Notes: a model not told the origin generated them from the letters alone. Positions 1 to 7,069 are shown, counted from the first letter of the stretch. The stretch is 8,317 nucleotides of DNA from Comamonas sp. (GCA_018384835.1 JAHAYB010000177.1:1-8317); one strand, 5' to 3'. Translations and numbers: made by a program.

Positions 1-1
1 C

Positions 2-1138
2 ATCAAACTGGCTGATTTCAAGCCGGACATGCTCAATGCCCACCTGTCCATGAATTTTCGCGTAGTCGATGAGCATGGCCGCCAACTGGCGCAGGGGCGC
101 AATCTGGCCGCCTTAAAAGCGCAATGGGGCGGCCAGGCGCGGGGGGCGTTTCAGGCGCTGGCTGGCCTAAAGCTGGAAAAAACCCTGGGTACACCACAGC
201 AAGCGGCCACTACCTCGGCTGCCGCCTCTATCGTCCCTACCACCTCTACTGCCTCGACCGCCCCCCCAGCCATAGCCCCTGTACAAAGCGAGCAGCGCTA
301 CACCGACTGGGGCTTTGGCGAATTGCCCGAGCTGCTGGAAATCCAAAAAGGCCAGCAAAGCCTGATTGGCTTTCCCGCGCTGATTGACCAAGGCGATGCC
401 GTCACCATTGAGGTGTTTGACGAGCCAGAGCTGGCCGCCAGCCGCCACCGCCTGGGGCTGCGCCGCCTGTGCGCCTTGCAGGTCAAAGACGCGCTGAAGT
501 ATCTGGAAAAAAACCTGCCCGATTTGCAAGCCATGGCCGTGGCCTATATGCCGCTGGGCACACTGGAAGAGCTGCGCACCCAGATTCTGGAAGTGGCGCT
601 GGAGCGTGCTTTTTTACAAACGCCGCTACCCACCAGCGCCGCGCAATTTACCCAGCGCATTCAAGAAGGGCGCAGCCGCCTGACCTTGATTGCCAATGAA
701 GTGGCTCGCCTGGCTGCCAGCATCTTGCAGGACTACGCCCTGGCGCAGCGCAAAATCAAAGACACCAAAAACGCCCCCGAGGCCACGCAAGACGCAGCGC
801 GGCAGTTGCAGCAGCTCATGCCCAAGCCCTTTATTGCGCAAACGCCCTGGGGGCAGTTGCAGCACTTTGGGCGCTACCTCAAAGCGATTGTTTTGCGTCT
901 GGACAAATACCGCGCTGACCCCGCCCGCGATGCCGCCAAACTCAAGGAGCTGCTGCCACTAGAGCAGCGCTACACACGCTTATTAGCGCAGCGCAAAGGC
1001 CAAACGGATGCGCGTTTGCAGGAATACCGCTGGATGCTGGAAGAGCTGCGCGTGAGCTTTTTTGCCCAGGAGCTGCGCACGCCCTATCCGGTCAGCGTCA
1101 AGCGGTTGGATAAGGTGTGGGCGCAGTTGCAGCAGTAG
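2..1138 (+). CDS. hrpA: ATP-dependent RNA helicase HrpA, C-terminal part (5' end off the window)
   Basis: The reading frame is open from base 2 (IKLADFKPD before the first Met at 29), so the gene starts outside the window and the Met at 29 is internal. About 378 codons remain of a protein that is usually around 1,250 to 1,350 residues; the DEAH helicase core lies upstream and cannot be checked. The visible part matches the C-terminal DUF3418 region of HrpA: the lead-in FKPDMLNAHLSMNFRVVDEH, then WGFGELPE, then GFPALIDQGDAVTIEVFDEP, then a long helical region rich in Leu, Gln and Arg ending KRLDKVWAQLQQ. HrpA is a cytoplasmic DEAH-box helicase; in E. coli it is linked to mRNA processing and to rescue of stalled, collided ribosomes. 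An Ala/Thr/Ser/Pro-rich stretch at about 191-292 looks like a flexible insert. The gene converges on the minus-strand lipoprotein gene with a 27-base gap. Recognised from family memory of HrpA, with high certainty. Confidence 0.93.
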   Translation: MKLADFKPDMLNAHLSMNFRVVDEHGRQLAQGRNLAALKAQWGGQARGAFQALAGLKLEKTLGTPQQAATTSAAASIVPTTSTASTAPPAIAPVQSEQRYTDWGFGELPELLEIQKGQQSLIGFPALIDQGDAVTIEVFDEPELAASRHRLGLRRLCALQVKDALKYLEKNLPDLQAMAVAYMPLGTLEELRTQILEVALERAFLQTPLPTSAAQFTQRIQEGRSRLTLIANEVARLAASILQDYALAQRKIKDTKNAPEATQDAARQLQQLMPKPFIAQTPWGQLQHFGRYLKAIVLRLDKYRADPARDAAKLKELLPLEQRYTRLLAQRKGQTDARLQEYRWMLEELRVSFFAQELRTPYPVSVKRLDKVWAQLQQ

Positions 1139-1165
1139 TGCTTCAGCCGACTTGGCTAAACCGGT

Positions 1166-2986
1166 TTAATCATCCTCCGCAAACACTAGGTCGGGTGGGG
1201 TGATGACGCGGGCTAGCTGGCTCAATTGCCCCAAAGTGCCTTGGCGATAGCTGCTAAAGGGGCTATGAGGCTCTAGCACCGCACTGGCCAGATGGGCAAA
1301 AGGCTGGCTCAAGCTGATGTAGTAGCTGCCGGGGGTGGCATCCATCAGGATGCGCTGGGTTTGGATGCGGCTGCTTGTACCTGCGCCTGCATCTGTGCCT
1401 TTTTTATCCTCTGGGGCTAACGGGGCTTCTTCGGTGTAGCCCTCTGCCACTAGGGGCGAGAGGTCGGCAATGCGCTGCACCCGCACGCCCAGTTGGTCAA
1501 GCTGGGCGGCAAGGTTTTGCGCCTCGGGCGAGAGCCAGTAGCCACAAGGGCGGCTGGTGCGCTCGGCCGCTTGCGGCTCTAGGGCGCTGTACCAAGGCAG
1601 AAGCTGCTCGGTAATAGCCGCCGTTTCGGTGTTGATAAGGCTAATGGTGCGCTCTGTGCGCCCCAGCTTGGCGCTGATGTCGAGGGTGCCATCACAGGCT
1701 TTGGCGGCACTATCGCGGGCGGCAAAGGCTTGCACCTCTTGCAGTTTTTTGGCGTGTTTGGCGGTGCTTTGCAGCACGACTTGGCTGACCTGCACCAGGC
1801 TATGAACACGACGCTGCAAGTGGTTGGGACCCATATCGCTGCCACGGCTGTGGATGCTCAGGCCAATGCCGTGCTTCAAAGCCGTAACGTTGGCCAAGCT
1901 GTGCGGCTCTAGGCTTTGCATGGCCAAGCCAGCCTGGATATTTTGCTGGGCGTTCGCCGCTACGGTGTGAGAGAGCCAATCGACGCGCAAGCCCGCTTGT
2001 GGAAGTTGCTGGGTCAGCGGTAGGTGAAACCATTCGCGCTCGGCCTTGATGACAAATTCGTGGGCATTAGGGGTCAGGGCGTATTGCAACCCCAGGTCGT
2101 GCAGGCTGACGGCGAGCAGCCCTAGCTCGGTGCGGGGGGTAAGGGCGGGGTATTCCCCCAGCTCTAGCACCACTGCGGGGCGGTAGCGGTTGATAAGGCT
2201 GGCCAGCGCTCGTGCCTCGGGGCTGTGTAGCAGTAGATGGTCTTGGCGCAGGTCAATGCCGTTGGCAGTGTCGGCAATGCCTTGCTCAAAGCCATCGGGG
2301 TTGGCTCGCGGCACCAGCAAAAGCTGCAAGTGCTCTAGCAGGGGGTAGAGCGTGCCTTCTGGTTTGAGCTGTGTTAGCAGCGCCAGCACCGCCTCGGTGG
2401 AGGCGGGGGCGTTGCCCTGCTGGCCAGCCACAATCATTACGGTGGGGCGGCGGCTGTCGTCCAAAGCGTCGGGGCTGAGGTCATCTAGGCGGGCGGCTAA
2501 GACGGCGTAGAGCGGCTGGCCTTGCTGGCTGCTACCGGCCTCTAGCACCGCCAGGCGCAAGTTATTGGGCGCTTGGGAGGCATCAGCGCTGTGCAACGGC
2601 AGTTGGTAGAGCAGTTGATTGAGCGCTTGGTTGCTGGTGTAGTGCTGGCCTTCGTCGCTCAGGCCAGGGGTGTCGTAGCTTTGCGCTGGGTCGGGGAAGT
2701 AGTCGGCCACCTCTTGGCTGTAGGGCAAGGCGACGATGGGTTTTTGACGCACCGGGGTGGTGCTGGCAACACCGCTATCTGGCGGCGTTGTGGACTCGAC
2801 AACTGGAATGGAAGTGCTTTCCGAGGGACGAGGGCTGCTGCCTGGTAGTTGCAGCGGCCATTGTGGTAGTGGGGTGCTGGAGCAAGCGGCCAAGCTGGCC
2901 AGGCAAGCTGCCGTCCAAAACCAGCGGCTGATACCGGTCGTGCGCTTGATAAGGCTGGCTGGACTGGGAGAAAAACGCTTGGACAT
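1166..2986 (-). CDS. M14 zinc-carboxypeptidase-like lipoprotein, probably catalytically inactive
   Basis: The 606-residue product begins with a lipoprotein signal (SRWFWTAACLASLAAC, lipobox LAAC, lipidated Cys at 35). Ser at +2 predicts outer-membrane sorting by the Lol rule. A Pro/Ser/Thr-rich linker follows (about 36-90), then an M14-like domain (about 115-410) and a C-terminal region with QPFAHLASAVLEPHSPFSSY (561-580), which resembles the tail of Burkholderiales M14 proteins. The M14 framework is plain: VPRANPDG (225-232), ANGID (241-245), DHLLLHSPEA (249-258), LQRRVHS (390-396). The catalytic positions are changed. Where relatives have GQQHGDEPA this has GQQGNAPA (188-195), losing the zinc ligands His and Glu. 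NRDH is RQDH (247-250). The His of the DxHEY block is Gly277. The Glu of the ETRG block is His379 (IHSRG). It is therefore likely a pseudoenzyme, perhaps a cell-wall-binding protein. The reading frame is intact and full length. The start has no obvious Shine-Dalgarno sequence but gives a well-formed signal peptide. It lies 195 bases downstream of rhlE on the same strand. The family assignment is firm; loss of activity is inferred from my own alignment. Confidence 0.85.
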   Translation of the reverse strand: MSKRFSPSPASLIKRTTGISRWFWTAACLASLAACSSTPLPQWPLQLPGSSPRPSESTSIPVVESTTPPDSGVASTTPVRQKPIVALPYSQEVADYFPDPAQSYDTPGLSDEGQHYTSNQALNQLLYQLPLHSADASQAPNNLRLAVLEAGSSQQGQPLYAVLAARLDDLSPDALDDSRRPTVMIVAGQQGNAPASTEAVLALLTQLKPEGTLYPLLEHLQLLLVPRANPDGFEQGIADTANGIDLRQDHLLLHSPEARALASLINRYRPAVVLELGEYPALTPRTELGLLAVSLHDLGLQYALTPNAHEFVIKAEREWFHLPLTQQLPQAGLRVDWLSHTVAANAQQNIQAGLAMQSLEPHSLANVTALKHGIGLSIHSRGSDMGPNHLQRRVHSLVQVSQVVLQSTAKHAKKLQEVQAFAARDSAAKACDGTLDISAKLGRTERTISLINTETAAITEQLLPWYSALEPQAAERTSRPCGYWLSPEAQNLAAQLDQLGVRVQRIADLSPLVAEGYTEEAPLAPEDKKGTDAGAGTSSRIQTQRILMDATPGSYYISLSQPFAHLASAVLEPHSPFSSYRQGTLGQLSQLARVITPPDLVFAEDD

Positions 2987-3034
2987 GATGCAAAAGTCAA
3001 GGGGGTGAGGGTGAAAAACAAACCCGTCCGCACA

Positions 3035-3058
3035 GCTATACGGCTACACGGCTATACG
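3035..3058. repeat. 8-bp tandem repeat, three copies
   Basis: Three back-to-back units read GCTATACG, GCTACACG and GCTATACG, with one base change in the middle unit. They lie in the spacer upstream of the M14-like lipoprotein gene, probably inside its 5' leader if the -10 candidate at 3068-3076 is right. No function is known; copy number could vary by slippage. Confidence 0.8.
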
Positions 3059-3067
3059 GACTGGTTC

Positions 3068-3076
3068 ATTACAGCA
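3068..3076 (-). promoter_or_regulatory. Possible extended -10 promoter for the M14-like lipoprotein gene
   Basis: On the minus strand the sequence TGCTGTAAT is an extended -10 (TG, one base, then TGTAAT, five of six to consensus). No convincing -35 lies at the right distance. A start near 3061 would give a leader of about 75 nt that contains the 8-bp repeats. Low certainty. Confidence 0.25.
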
Positions 3077-3080
3077 AGCA

Positions 3081-3107
3081 GGCTAATCAGCCTAATCAAC
3101 CTGATAA
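3081..3107. repeat. Imperfect 9-bp tandem repeat, three copies plus a partial one
   Basis: Successive units read GGCTAATCA, GCCTAATCA and ACCTGATAA. A further diverged copy, CCTAATAA, lies at 3111-3118. The unit is unrelated to the neighbouring 8-bp and 16-bp repeats. It sits just upstream of the extended -10 candidate for the lipoprotein gene. Confidence 0.6.
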
Positions 3108-3142
3108 AAACCTAATAAGCGGTTGCGCTGTTGTCAGCCGCT
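3106..3142 (-). terminator. Possible rho-independent terminator after rhlE
   Basis: Read on the minus strand, AGCGGCTG (3142-3135) and CAACCGCT (3125-3118) form an 8-bp stem with one C/A mismatch and a 9-base loop. A run of five T follows at 3110-3106, after a gap of seven bases. The distance to the T run and the mismatch make it a weak terminator, so some transcription may continue into the lipoprotein gene. Confidence 0.35.
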
Positions 3143-3159
3143 CAATGGTTTAGCAATTT

Positions 3160-3191
3160 GGCAATTTAGCGGTTGGGCAGTTTAGCGGTTG
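3160..3191. repeat. 16-bp tandem duplication overlapping the rhlE stop codon
   Basis: Two adjacent 16-base units, GGCAATTTAGCGGTTG (3160-3175) and GGCAGTTTAGCGGTTG (3176-3191), differ at one base. The second encodes the last residues and the TAA stop of rhlE on the minus strand; the first lies just past the gene. A shorter echo, TTTAGCAATTT, precedes them at 3149-3159. It looks like a recent duplication of the gene's end. Confidence 0.8.
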
Positions 3192-5068
3192 TAGCCACCA
3201 CCACCGCCACCGCTGCGGCGGCGGTTATTGCTGGCTGGGCCGCCGCTAAAGCCGCCTGCACCTCCGCGACGGGGGCGCTCGGCCATCAGGTCAATGCTGG
3301 TGCGGGTGGGGTCGGGCTGGCCGCCTGCGCTGCTGCGTGGTGCTTTGTGTATGGGTCGCCCCAGTTGCGTGCCCAGGTGGGCGTTGCTGGGGGGTTGGTG
3401 CTCAAAGCGGGCGCTGTAGTGCTCTTGCTCGTTGTGTACCCTGGCGGCCATGGGGCGTTCGCGCTCACGCTCGCGGGTGGGGCGGGCGGGACGGTTGCCA
3501 GGCTGGCCTGCACCGCCGTGGTGGGCGTGCGCCTCTGCCGGGGAGAAGGGAGCGCCCGCCTGCGCATTGGCGTTGGAAGAGCTGCGCGGATTGTTGCGCG
3601 AAGGGCGTTGGCGTGAGCGGTTATAGCCCTGCCCGGTGCGCCGTGGCGCAGTGGCTGCACCGGCATTGGAGTTGGGGTAAGCCCCATCTTGCGCACCAAC
3701 GCTAGGGGCAAAGCCGCCTTGGCTGGCCTGTGCTGCAGCTTGTGCGACGGGGGCACGCTCTTTGGGGGCGCTGGCTGTGCGCGAGGGCTTGGCCTTGTTG
3801 GTGCGAATGCGCTCCATCATTTCCTGGCGGGCGGCTTTGGCGGCAGCCTGCATGACTTCGCGGCTGGGGGGCTTGCCTGCGCCGCCCCAGATGGTTTGGC
3901 GACCCATGGCAATCGGCTCGGCCTTTTCGTCTGCAGCGGGGCCAAATTCGGGCAATACCTGCACGGGGATTTCTTGCTTGGTAAAGCGTTCAATCTCCAT
4001 CATGAAGCCTTCTTCGTCCAGGCACACCAGGCTAACGGCATGACCTTCACGCCCAGCGCGGCCTGTGCGGCCAATGCGGTGTACGTAGTCTTCGGGCACG
4101 TTGGGGATTTCGTAGTTGACGACATGGGGCAGCTCGTCAATGTCAATACCGCGTGCGGCAATGTCGGTGGCTACCAGGGCGCGTAGTTCGCCGGTTTTGA
4201 AGCCTGCCAGCGCTTGAGTGCGGGCGCTTTGGCTTTTGTTGCCGTGCAGCGCCATGGCAGTCACGCCGTGTTTGGTCAGGTATTCGGCCACGTGGTTTGC
4301 GCCGAACTTGGTGCGGGTAAAGACCAGCACCTGGCTCCAGTCATGCGTTTGGATGATGTGTAGCAGCGCCTCTTTTTTGCGCGTGCGGCCTACGGGGTGA
4401 ATCACCTGGCTGATGCGCTGCACCGTGGTGTTGCGTGGCGTGACTTGGATGCTTTGCGGGTTTTTGAGCAAGCCATTGGCCAGTTCGCGAATCTCGTCGC
4501 TGAAAGTGGCAGAAAACAACAGGCTTTGCTTGTGCTCGGGCAGCAGTGCCAGCACTTTTTTTACGTCGTGGATAAAGCCCATGTCCAGCATACGGTCGGC
4601 CTCGTCCAGCACCAACACTTCCACGTTGGACAGGTCAATAAAGCCTTGCTGCTGCAAATCCAACAGGCGGCCAGGTGTGGCAACCAGAACATCAATGCCT
4701 TTGTTGATGCGGTCAATTTGCGGCTTCATGCCCACGCCGCCAAAAATCACCGTGGACTTGACGGGCAGGTGCTTGGCATAGGCACGCAGATTCTCTTCAA
4801 TTTGCGCTGCCAGCTCGCGGGTGGGGCTGAGGATAAGGGCGCGTATGCCGCCAGCGGGCTTTTGGGTGCCGCCTTGGGTGAGGCGTTGCAGGATGGGCAG
4901 GGTAAACGCAGCGGTTTTGCCCGTGCCGGTTTGTGCGCCAGCCAGCAAGTCGTGCCCGGCCAGTACGGCGGGAATGGCTTGCTCCTGGATGGGGGTGGGG
5001 TTGGTATAGCCCTGCTCGTGTACGGCAGTCACAATGGCGCTGGCCAGGTGGAGGTCTTCAAATGTCAT
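3182..5068 (-). CDS. rhlE: DEAD-box ATP-dependent RNA helicase RhlE with long basic tail
   Basis: The 628-residue product carries every DEAD-box motif in order: Q motif GYTNPTPIQ (20-28), Walker A AQTGTGKT (45-52), PTRELAAQ (82-89), TPGR (131-134), DEAD (155-158), SAT (186-188), VLVFTRTK (247-254), [10 protein letters not shown] (300-309) and [11 protein letters not shown] (330-340). It unwinds short RNA duplexes using ATP in the cytoplasm. RhlE proteins act in ribosome assembly and, in some bacteria, RNA turnover and cold growth. The N-terminus and motif V fit RhlE better than DeaD, SrmB, DbpA or RhlB. After residue 380 comes a disordered tail of about 250 residues: first a charged Ala/Lys/Glu segment (400-440), then Ala/Gln/Gly/Asn/Arg-rich sequence with an alternating Arg/Glu run (TRERERERP, 531-539), ending in a Gly/Arg-rich piece with six Gly before YNR. 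Such tails usually bind RNA. The start follows a weak AAGA; the start and Q motif match relatives. It is divergent from ettA. Confidence 0.95.
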   Translation of the reverse strand: MTFEDLHLASAIVTAVHEQGYTNPTPIQEQAIPAVLAGHDLLAGAQTGTGKTAAFTLPILQRLTQGGTQKPAGGIRALILSPTRELAAQIEENLRAYAKHLPVKSTVIFGGVGMKPQIDRINKGIDVLVATPGRLLDLQQQGFIDLSNVEVLVLDEADRMLDMGFIHDVKKVLALLPEHKQSLLFSATFSDEIRELANGLLKNPQSIQVTPRNTTVQRISQVIHPVGRTRKKEALLHIIQTHDWSQVLVFTRTKFGANHVAEYLTKHGVTAMALHGNKSQSARTQALAGFKTGELRALVATDIAARGIDIDELPHVVNYEIPNVPEDYVHRIGRTGRAGREGHAVSLVCLDEEGFMMEIERFTKQEIPVQVLPEFGPAADEKAEPIAMGRQTIWGGAGKPPSREVMQAAAKAARQEMMERIRTNKAKPSRTASAPKERAPVAQAAAQASQGGFAPSVGAQDGAYPNSNAGAATAPRRTGQGYNRSRQRPSRNNPRSSSNANAQAGAPFSPAEAHAHHGGAGQPGNRPARPTRERERERPMAARVHNEQEHYSARFEHQPPSNAHLGTQLGRPIHKAPRSSAGGQPDPTRTSIDLMAERPRRGGAGGFSGGPASNNRRRSGGGGGGYNR

Positions 5069-5220
5069 TCTTGTTGCAAATAGCCCTTTGGGGGCAGATG
5101 GTTGCTAGGGTGTTGGCCTTGGCAACAGCTCCCGTTGCGGGTGGCTGACCCAGTGAGCAAGGCAAACAGGGGTTTGGAGGAGTTGGGAGCAGATGCCAGC
5201 GTGGGTTGGCAGCATCAAAC

Positions 5221-5249
5221 GCCCCAGCAAAAGTGCTGATATCAGGGGC
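5221..5249 (-). promoter_or_regulatory. Hairpin in the predicted rhlE leader
   Basis: CAGCA and TGCTG (5225-5238) pair around a 4-base loop. The flanking GCCC (5221-5224) and GGGC (5246-5249) can extend the stem across a 7-base bulge that includes most of the palindrome TGATATCA (5237-5244). No T run follows, so it is not a terminator. It may be a leader RNA structure. Confidence 0.3.
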
Positions 5250-5305
5250 AACTGGAGCCCATGACGGCGTGCATTGTCTCATGCGTTGATAATCACCGGT
5301 TGGCT

Positions 5306-5321
5306 ACTGTATGAAGACAGT
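5306..5321. promoter_or_regulatory. Short inverted repeat over the rhlE -10 candidate
   Basis: ACTGT (5306-5310) and ACAGT (5317-5321) are perfect inverted arms around ATGAAG. With G/T wobbles the arms extend by two or three pairs on the RNA level. It covers the rhlE -10 and lies just upstream of the ettA -35, so it could be an operator, though short arms like this also arise by chance. Confidence 0.25.
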
Positions 5322-5335
5322 GGTAATTTTGTCAA
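5306..5335 (-). promoter_or_regulatory. Candidate sigma-70 promoter of rhlE
   Basis: On the minus strand a perfect -35 box TTGACA (5335-5330) is followed after 18 bases by TACAGT (5311-5306, four of six to the -10 consensus). Transcription would begin near 5299, giving an rhlE leader of about 230 nt. The -35 box overlaps that of the ettA candidate on the other strand. Confidence 0.45.
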
Positions 5336-5357
5336 AAATTCTCAATCACTTCTTAAT
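5329..5357 (+). promoter_or_regulatory. Candidate sigma-70 promoter of ettA
   Basis: TTGTCA (5329-5334, five of six to the -35 consensus) is followed after 17 bases by CTTAAT (5352-5357, four of six to the -10 consensus). Transcription would begin near 5364, leaving a leader of only about 13 nt before the ATG at 5377. That short, SD-poor leader is unusual and makes the -10 choice uncertain. Confidence 0.4.
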
Positions 5358-5376
5358 CACCTTTGCTTATTAAAGT

Positions 5377-7038
5377 ATGGCTCAATACGTTTTTTCGATG
5401 AATCGTCTCTCCAAGACCGTGCCGCCCAAGCGCCAAATCTTGAAGGATATTTCTCTCTCATTTTTCCCCGGCGCAAAAATTGGCGTACTGGGGCTAAACG
5501 GTTCGGGCAAGTCCTCGCTGCTCAAAATCATGGCGGGCGTGGATAAGGAATTTGAGGGCGAGGCCATCCCCATGCAGGGCTTGAGCATTGGCTACCTGCC
5601 CCAGGAACCACAGCTCAATCCCGAGCACACCGTGCGTGAGGCGGTAGAAGAGGCTATGGCTGAGGTGAACCAAGCCAAGGCGCGTCTGGACGAGGTGTAC
5701 GCCGCCTACGCCGAAGAAGATGCCGATTTTGATGCGCTGGCCGCCGAACAAGCCGAACTGGAAGCCATCATTGCCGCTGCGGGCACTGACTCTGAGCACC
5801 AACTGGAAATTGCTGCTGATGCCTTGCGCCTGCCCCCCTGGGAGGCGGTGGTCGGCAAGCTCTCTGGCGGTGAAAAACGCCGCGTGGCGCTGTGCCAACT
5901 GCTGCTGTCCAAGCCCGATATGCTGCTGCTGGACGAGCCAACCAACCACTTGGACGCGGAATCGGTCGATTGGCTGGAGCAATTCCTGCACCGCTTTAGC
6001 GGCACCGTTGTGGCCATTACCCACGACCGCTACTTCCTGGATAACGCCGCAGAATGGATTTTGGAGCTGGACCGTGGCCACGGCATTCCCTACAAAGGCA
6101 ACTACTCTGACTGGCTGCTGCAAAAGCAAAATCGCCTAGAGCAAGAGCAAAAAGGCGAAGAAGCCCGCGCCAAAGCCCTGAAGAAAGAGCTGGAATGGGT
6201 GCGCCAAAACGCCAAGGGTCGCCAAGCCAAATCCAAAGCGCGTATTGCCCGCTTTGAGGAATTGAGCGACTACGAATACCAAAAACGCAACGAAACCCAG
6301 GAAATTTTCATTCCTGTGGCCGAACGCCTGGGCAGCAAAGTCATTGAATTCAAAAACGTCTCCAAGGCGTTTGGCGACCGCTTGCTGATTGACAACCTCA
6401 GCATGAATATCCCTGCGGGAGCGATTGTCGGCATCATCGGCCCCAACGGCGCAGGTAAATCCACGCTGTTCAAGTTGATTGCCGGTAAGGAGCAGCCCGA
6501 CAGCGGCACGGCAGAAATCGGCCAAACCGTGCAGCTGGCCTATGTAGATCAGTCCCGCGACAGCCTGGCAGATGAAAAAACTGTGTGGGAAGACGTATCC
6601 GGCGGCTTGGATATTCTGAACATCGGCAAATTCCAAATGGCCAGCCGCGCCTACTGTGGGCGCTTTAACTTCAGCGGGCAAGACCAGCAGAAAAAGGTGG
6701 GCAACCTCTCCGGTGGTGAGCGTGGCCGCCTGCACTTAGCCAAAACCCTGATTCAAGGCGGCAACGTGCTGCTGCTGGACGAACCCTCCAACGACTTGGA
6801 CGTGGAAACTCTACGCGCTCTGGAGGACGCGCTGCTGGAATACGCTGGCACGGTGCTGGTCATCAGCCACGACCGCTGGTTCCTTGACCGTATTGCCACG
6901 CATATCCTGGCGGCTGAAGGCGACTCGCAATGGGTGTTCTTCGACGGCAACTACCAGGAATACGAAGCCGACAAGAAACGCCGCCTGGGTGAAGAGGGCG
7001 CAGCGCCCAAGCGCTTCCGTTACAAGGCGCTGAAGTGA
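5377..7038 (+). CDS. ettA: Energy-dependent translational throttle protein EttA (ABCF ATPase)
   Basis: The 553-residue soluble protein has two ABC ATPase domains and no membrane segments, the ABCF layout. E. coli EttA has 555 residues and nearly the same N-terminus (MAQ, PPKR, ISLSFFPGAKIGVLGLNG). EttA binds the ribosomal E site and, according to ATP/ADP level, lets the first peptide bond form or holds the ribosome. Domain 1: Walker A GLNGSGKS (39-46), arm insertion about 95-136 rich in Ala and Glu, signature LSGGE (162-166), Walker B LLLDEPTNHLD with catalytic Glu187, H-switch His216. The interdomain linker (about 240-320) is highly charged, as needed to contact tRNA. Domain 2: Walker A GPNGAGKS (355-362), signature LSGGE (444-448), Walker B LLLDEPSNDLD with Glu469, H-switch His498. 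All catalytic residues are present. The Shine-Dalgarno sequence is weak (AAAG), but the start aligns with relatives. It is divergent from rhlE and convergent on the prenyltransferase gene. Confidence 0.97.
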   Translation: MAQYVFSMNRLSKTVPPKRQILKDISLSFFPGAKIGVLGLNGSGKSSLLKIMAGVDKEFEGEAIPMQGLSIGYLPQEPQLNPEHTVREAVEEAMAEVNQAKARLDEVYAAYAEEDADFDALAAEQAELEAIIAAAGTDSEHQLEIAADALRLPPWEAVVGKLSGGEKRRVALCQLLLSKPDMLLLDEPTNHLDAESVDWLEQFLHRFSGTVVAITHDRYFLDNAAEWILELDRGHGIPYKGNYSDWLLQKQNRLEQEQKGEEARAKALKKELEWVRQNAKGRQAKSKARIARFEELSDYEYQKRNETQEIFIPVAERLGSKVIEFKNVSKAFGDRLLIDNLSMNIPAGAIVGIIGPNGAGKSTLFKLIAGKEQPDSGTAEIGQTVQLAYVDQSRDSLADEKTVWEDVSGGLDILNIGKFQMASRAYCGRFNFSGQDQQKKVGNLSGGERGRLHLAKTLIQGGNVLLLDEPSNDLDVETLRALEDALLEYAGTVLVISHDRWFLDRIATHILAAEGDSQWVFFDGNYQEYEADKKRRLGEEGAAPKRFRYKALK

Positions 7039-7069
7039 TATAGGTCAGACCGGGCTACTGCATACGCCC

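Larger units (their letters stand above)
5069..5376. other. 308-base divergent intergenic region between rhlE and ettA
   Basis: The region holds no gene I can support. The part next to ettA (about 5283-5376) is AT-rich and contains the two promoter candidates and a short inverted repeat. The part next to rhlE (about 5069-5282) is GC-richer and would be the rhlE mRNA leader. A 74-codon minus-strand frame (5058-5282) crosses it, but its product resembles nothing I know. The hexamer AATCAC occurs three times (5291, 5344, 5355), the last two 11 bases apart. Confidence 0.7.

Noticed and set aside
1145..1167. A small hairpin (AGCC/GGCT) and palindrome AAACCGGTTT between the convergent hrpA and lipoprotein genes, considered as a two-way terminator
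   Set aside because: The stem is only 4 bp with no T run on either strand. The palindrome is short and its right end is part of the lipoprotein stop codon.
3035..3191. The repeats as a CRISPR array or a phage attachment site
   Set aside because: The units are 8 to 16 bases, directly adjacent without spacers, and there is no cas gene, integrase or tRNA nearby.
3173..3616. A 147-codon plus-strand open frame antisense to the rhlE tail
   Set aside because: It is the mirror of Gly/Arg/Ala-rich codons in rhlE. The product is low-complexity Gly/Ala/Val with no recognisable domain, and GC-rich genes often leave such open antisense frames.
4397..5083. A 228-codon plus-strand open frame antisense to the rhlE helicase core
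   Set aside because: The opposite strand encodes every DEAD-box motif over this stretch. The antisense product has no recognisable family features.
5058..5282. A 74-codon minus-strand frame in the rhlE leader, ending just inside rhlE
   Set aside because: It could be an upstream ORF, but there is no Shine-Dalgarno sequence, no recognisable protein and a Pro/Cys-rich composition. It is more likely chance in a GC-rich leader.
5494..6129. A 211-codon minus-strand frame antisense to ettA (and another at 6136-6735)
   Set aside because: Both lie wholly inside the first and second ABC domains of ettA, and their Gln/Val/Gly-rich products come from reading its codons backwards.
6775..6810. DEPSND in place of DEPTND in the second Walker B of EttA as a possible loss of function
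   Set aside because: The catalytic Glu469 and the D-loop are intact, and Ser at this place is a conservative change that I recall in other proteobacterial EttA proteins.
7039..7069. Possible terminator between ettA and the prenyltransferase gene
   Set aside because: Only a 4-bp GGGC/GCCC pairing with a 10-base loop and no T run is present.
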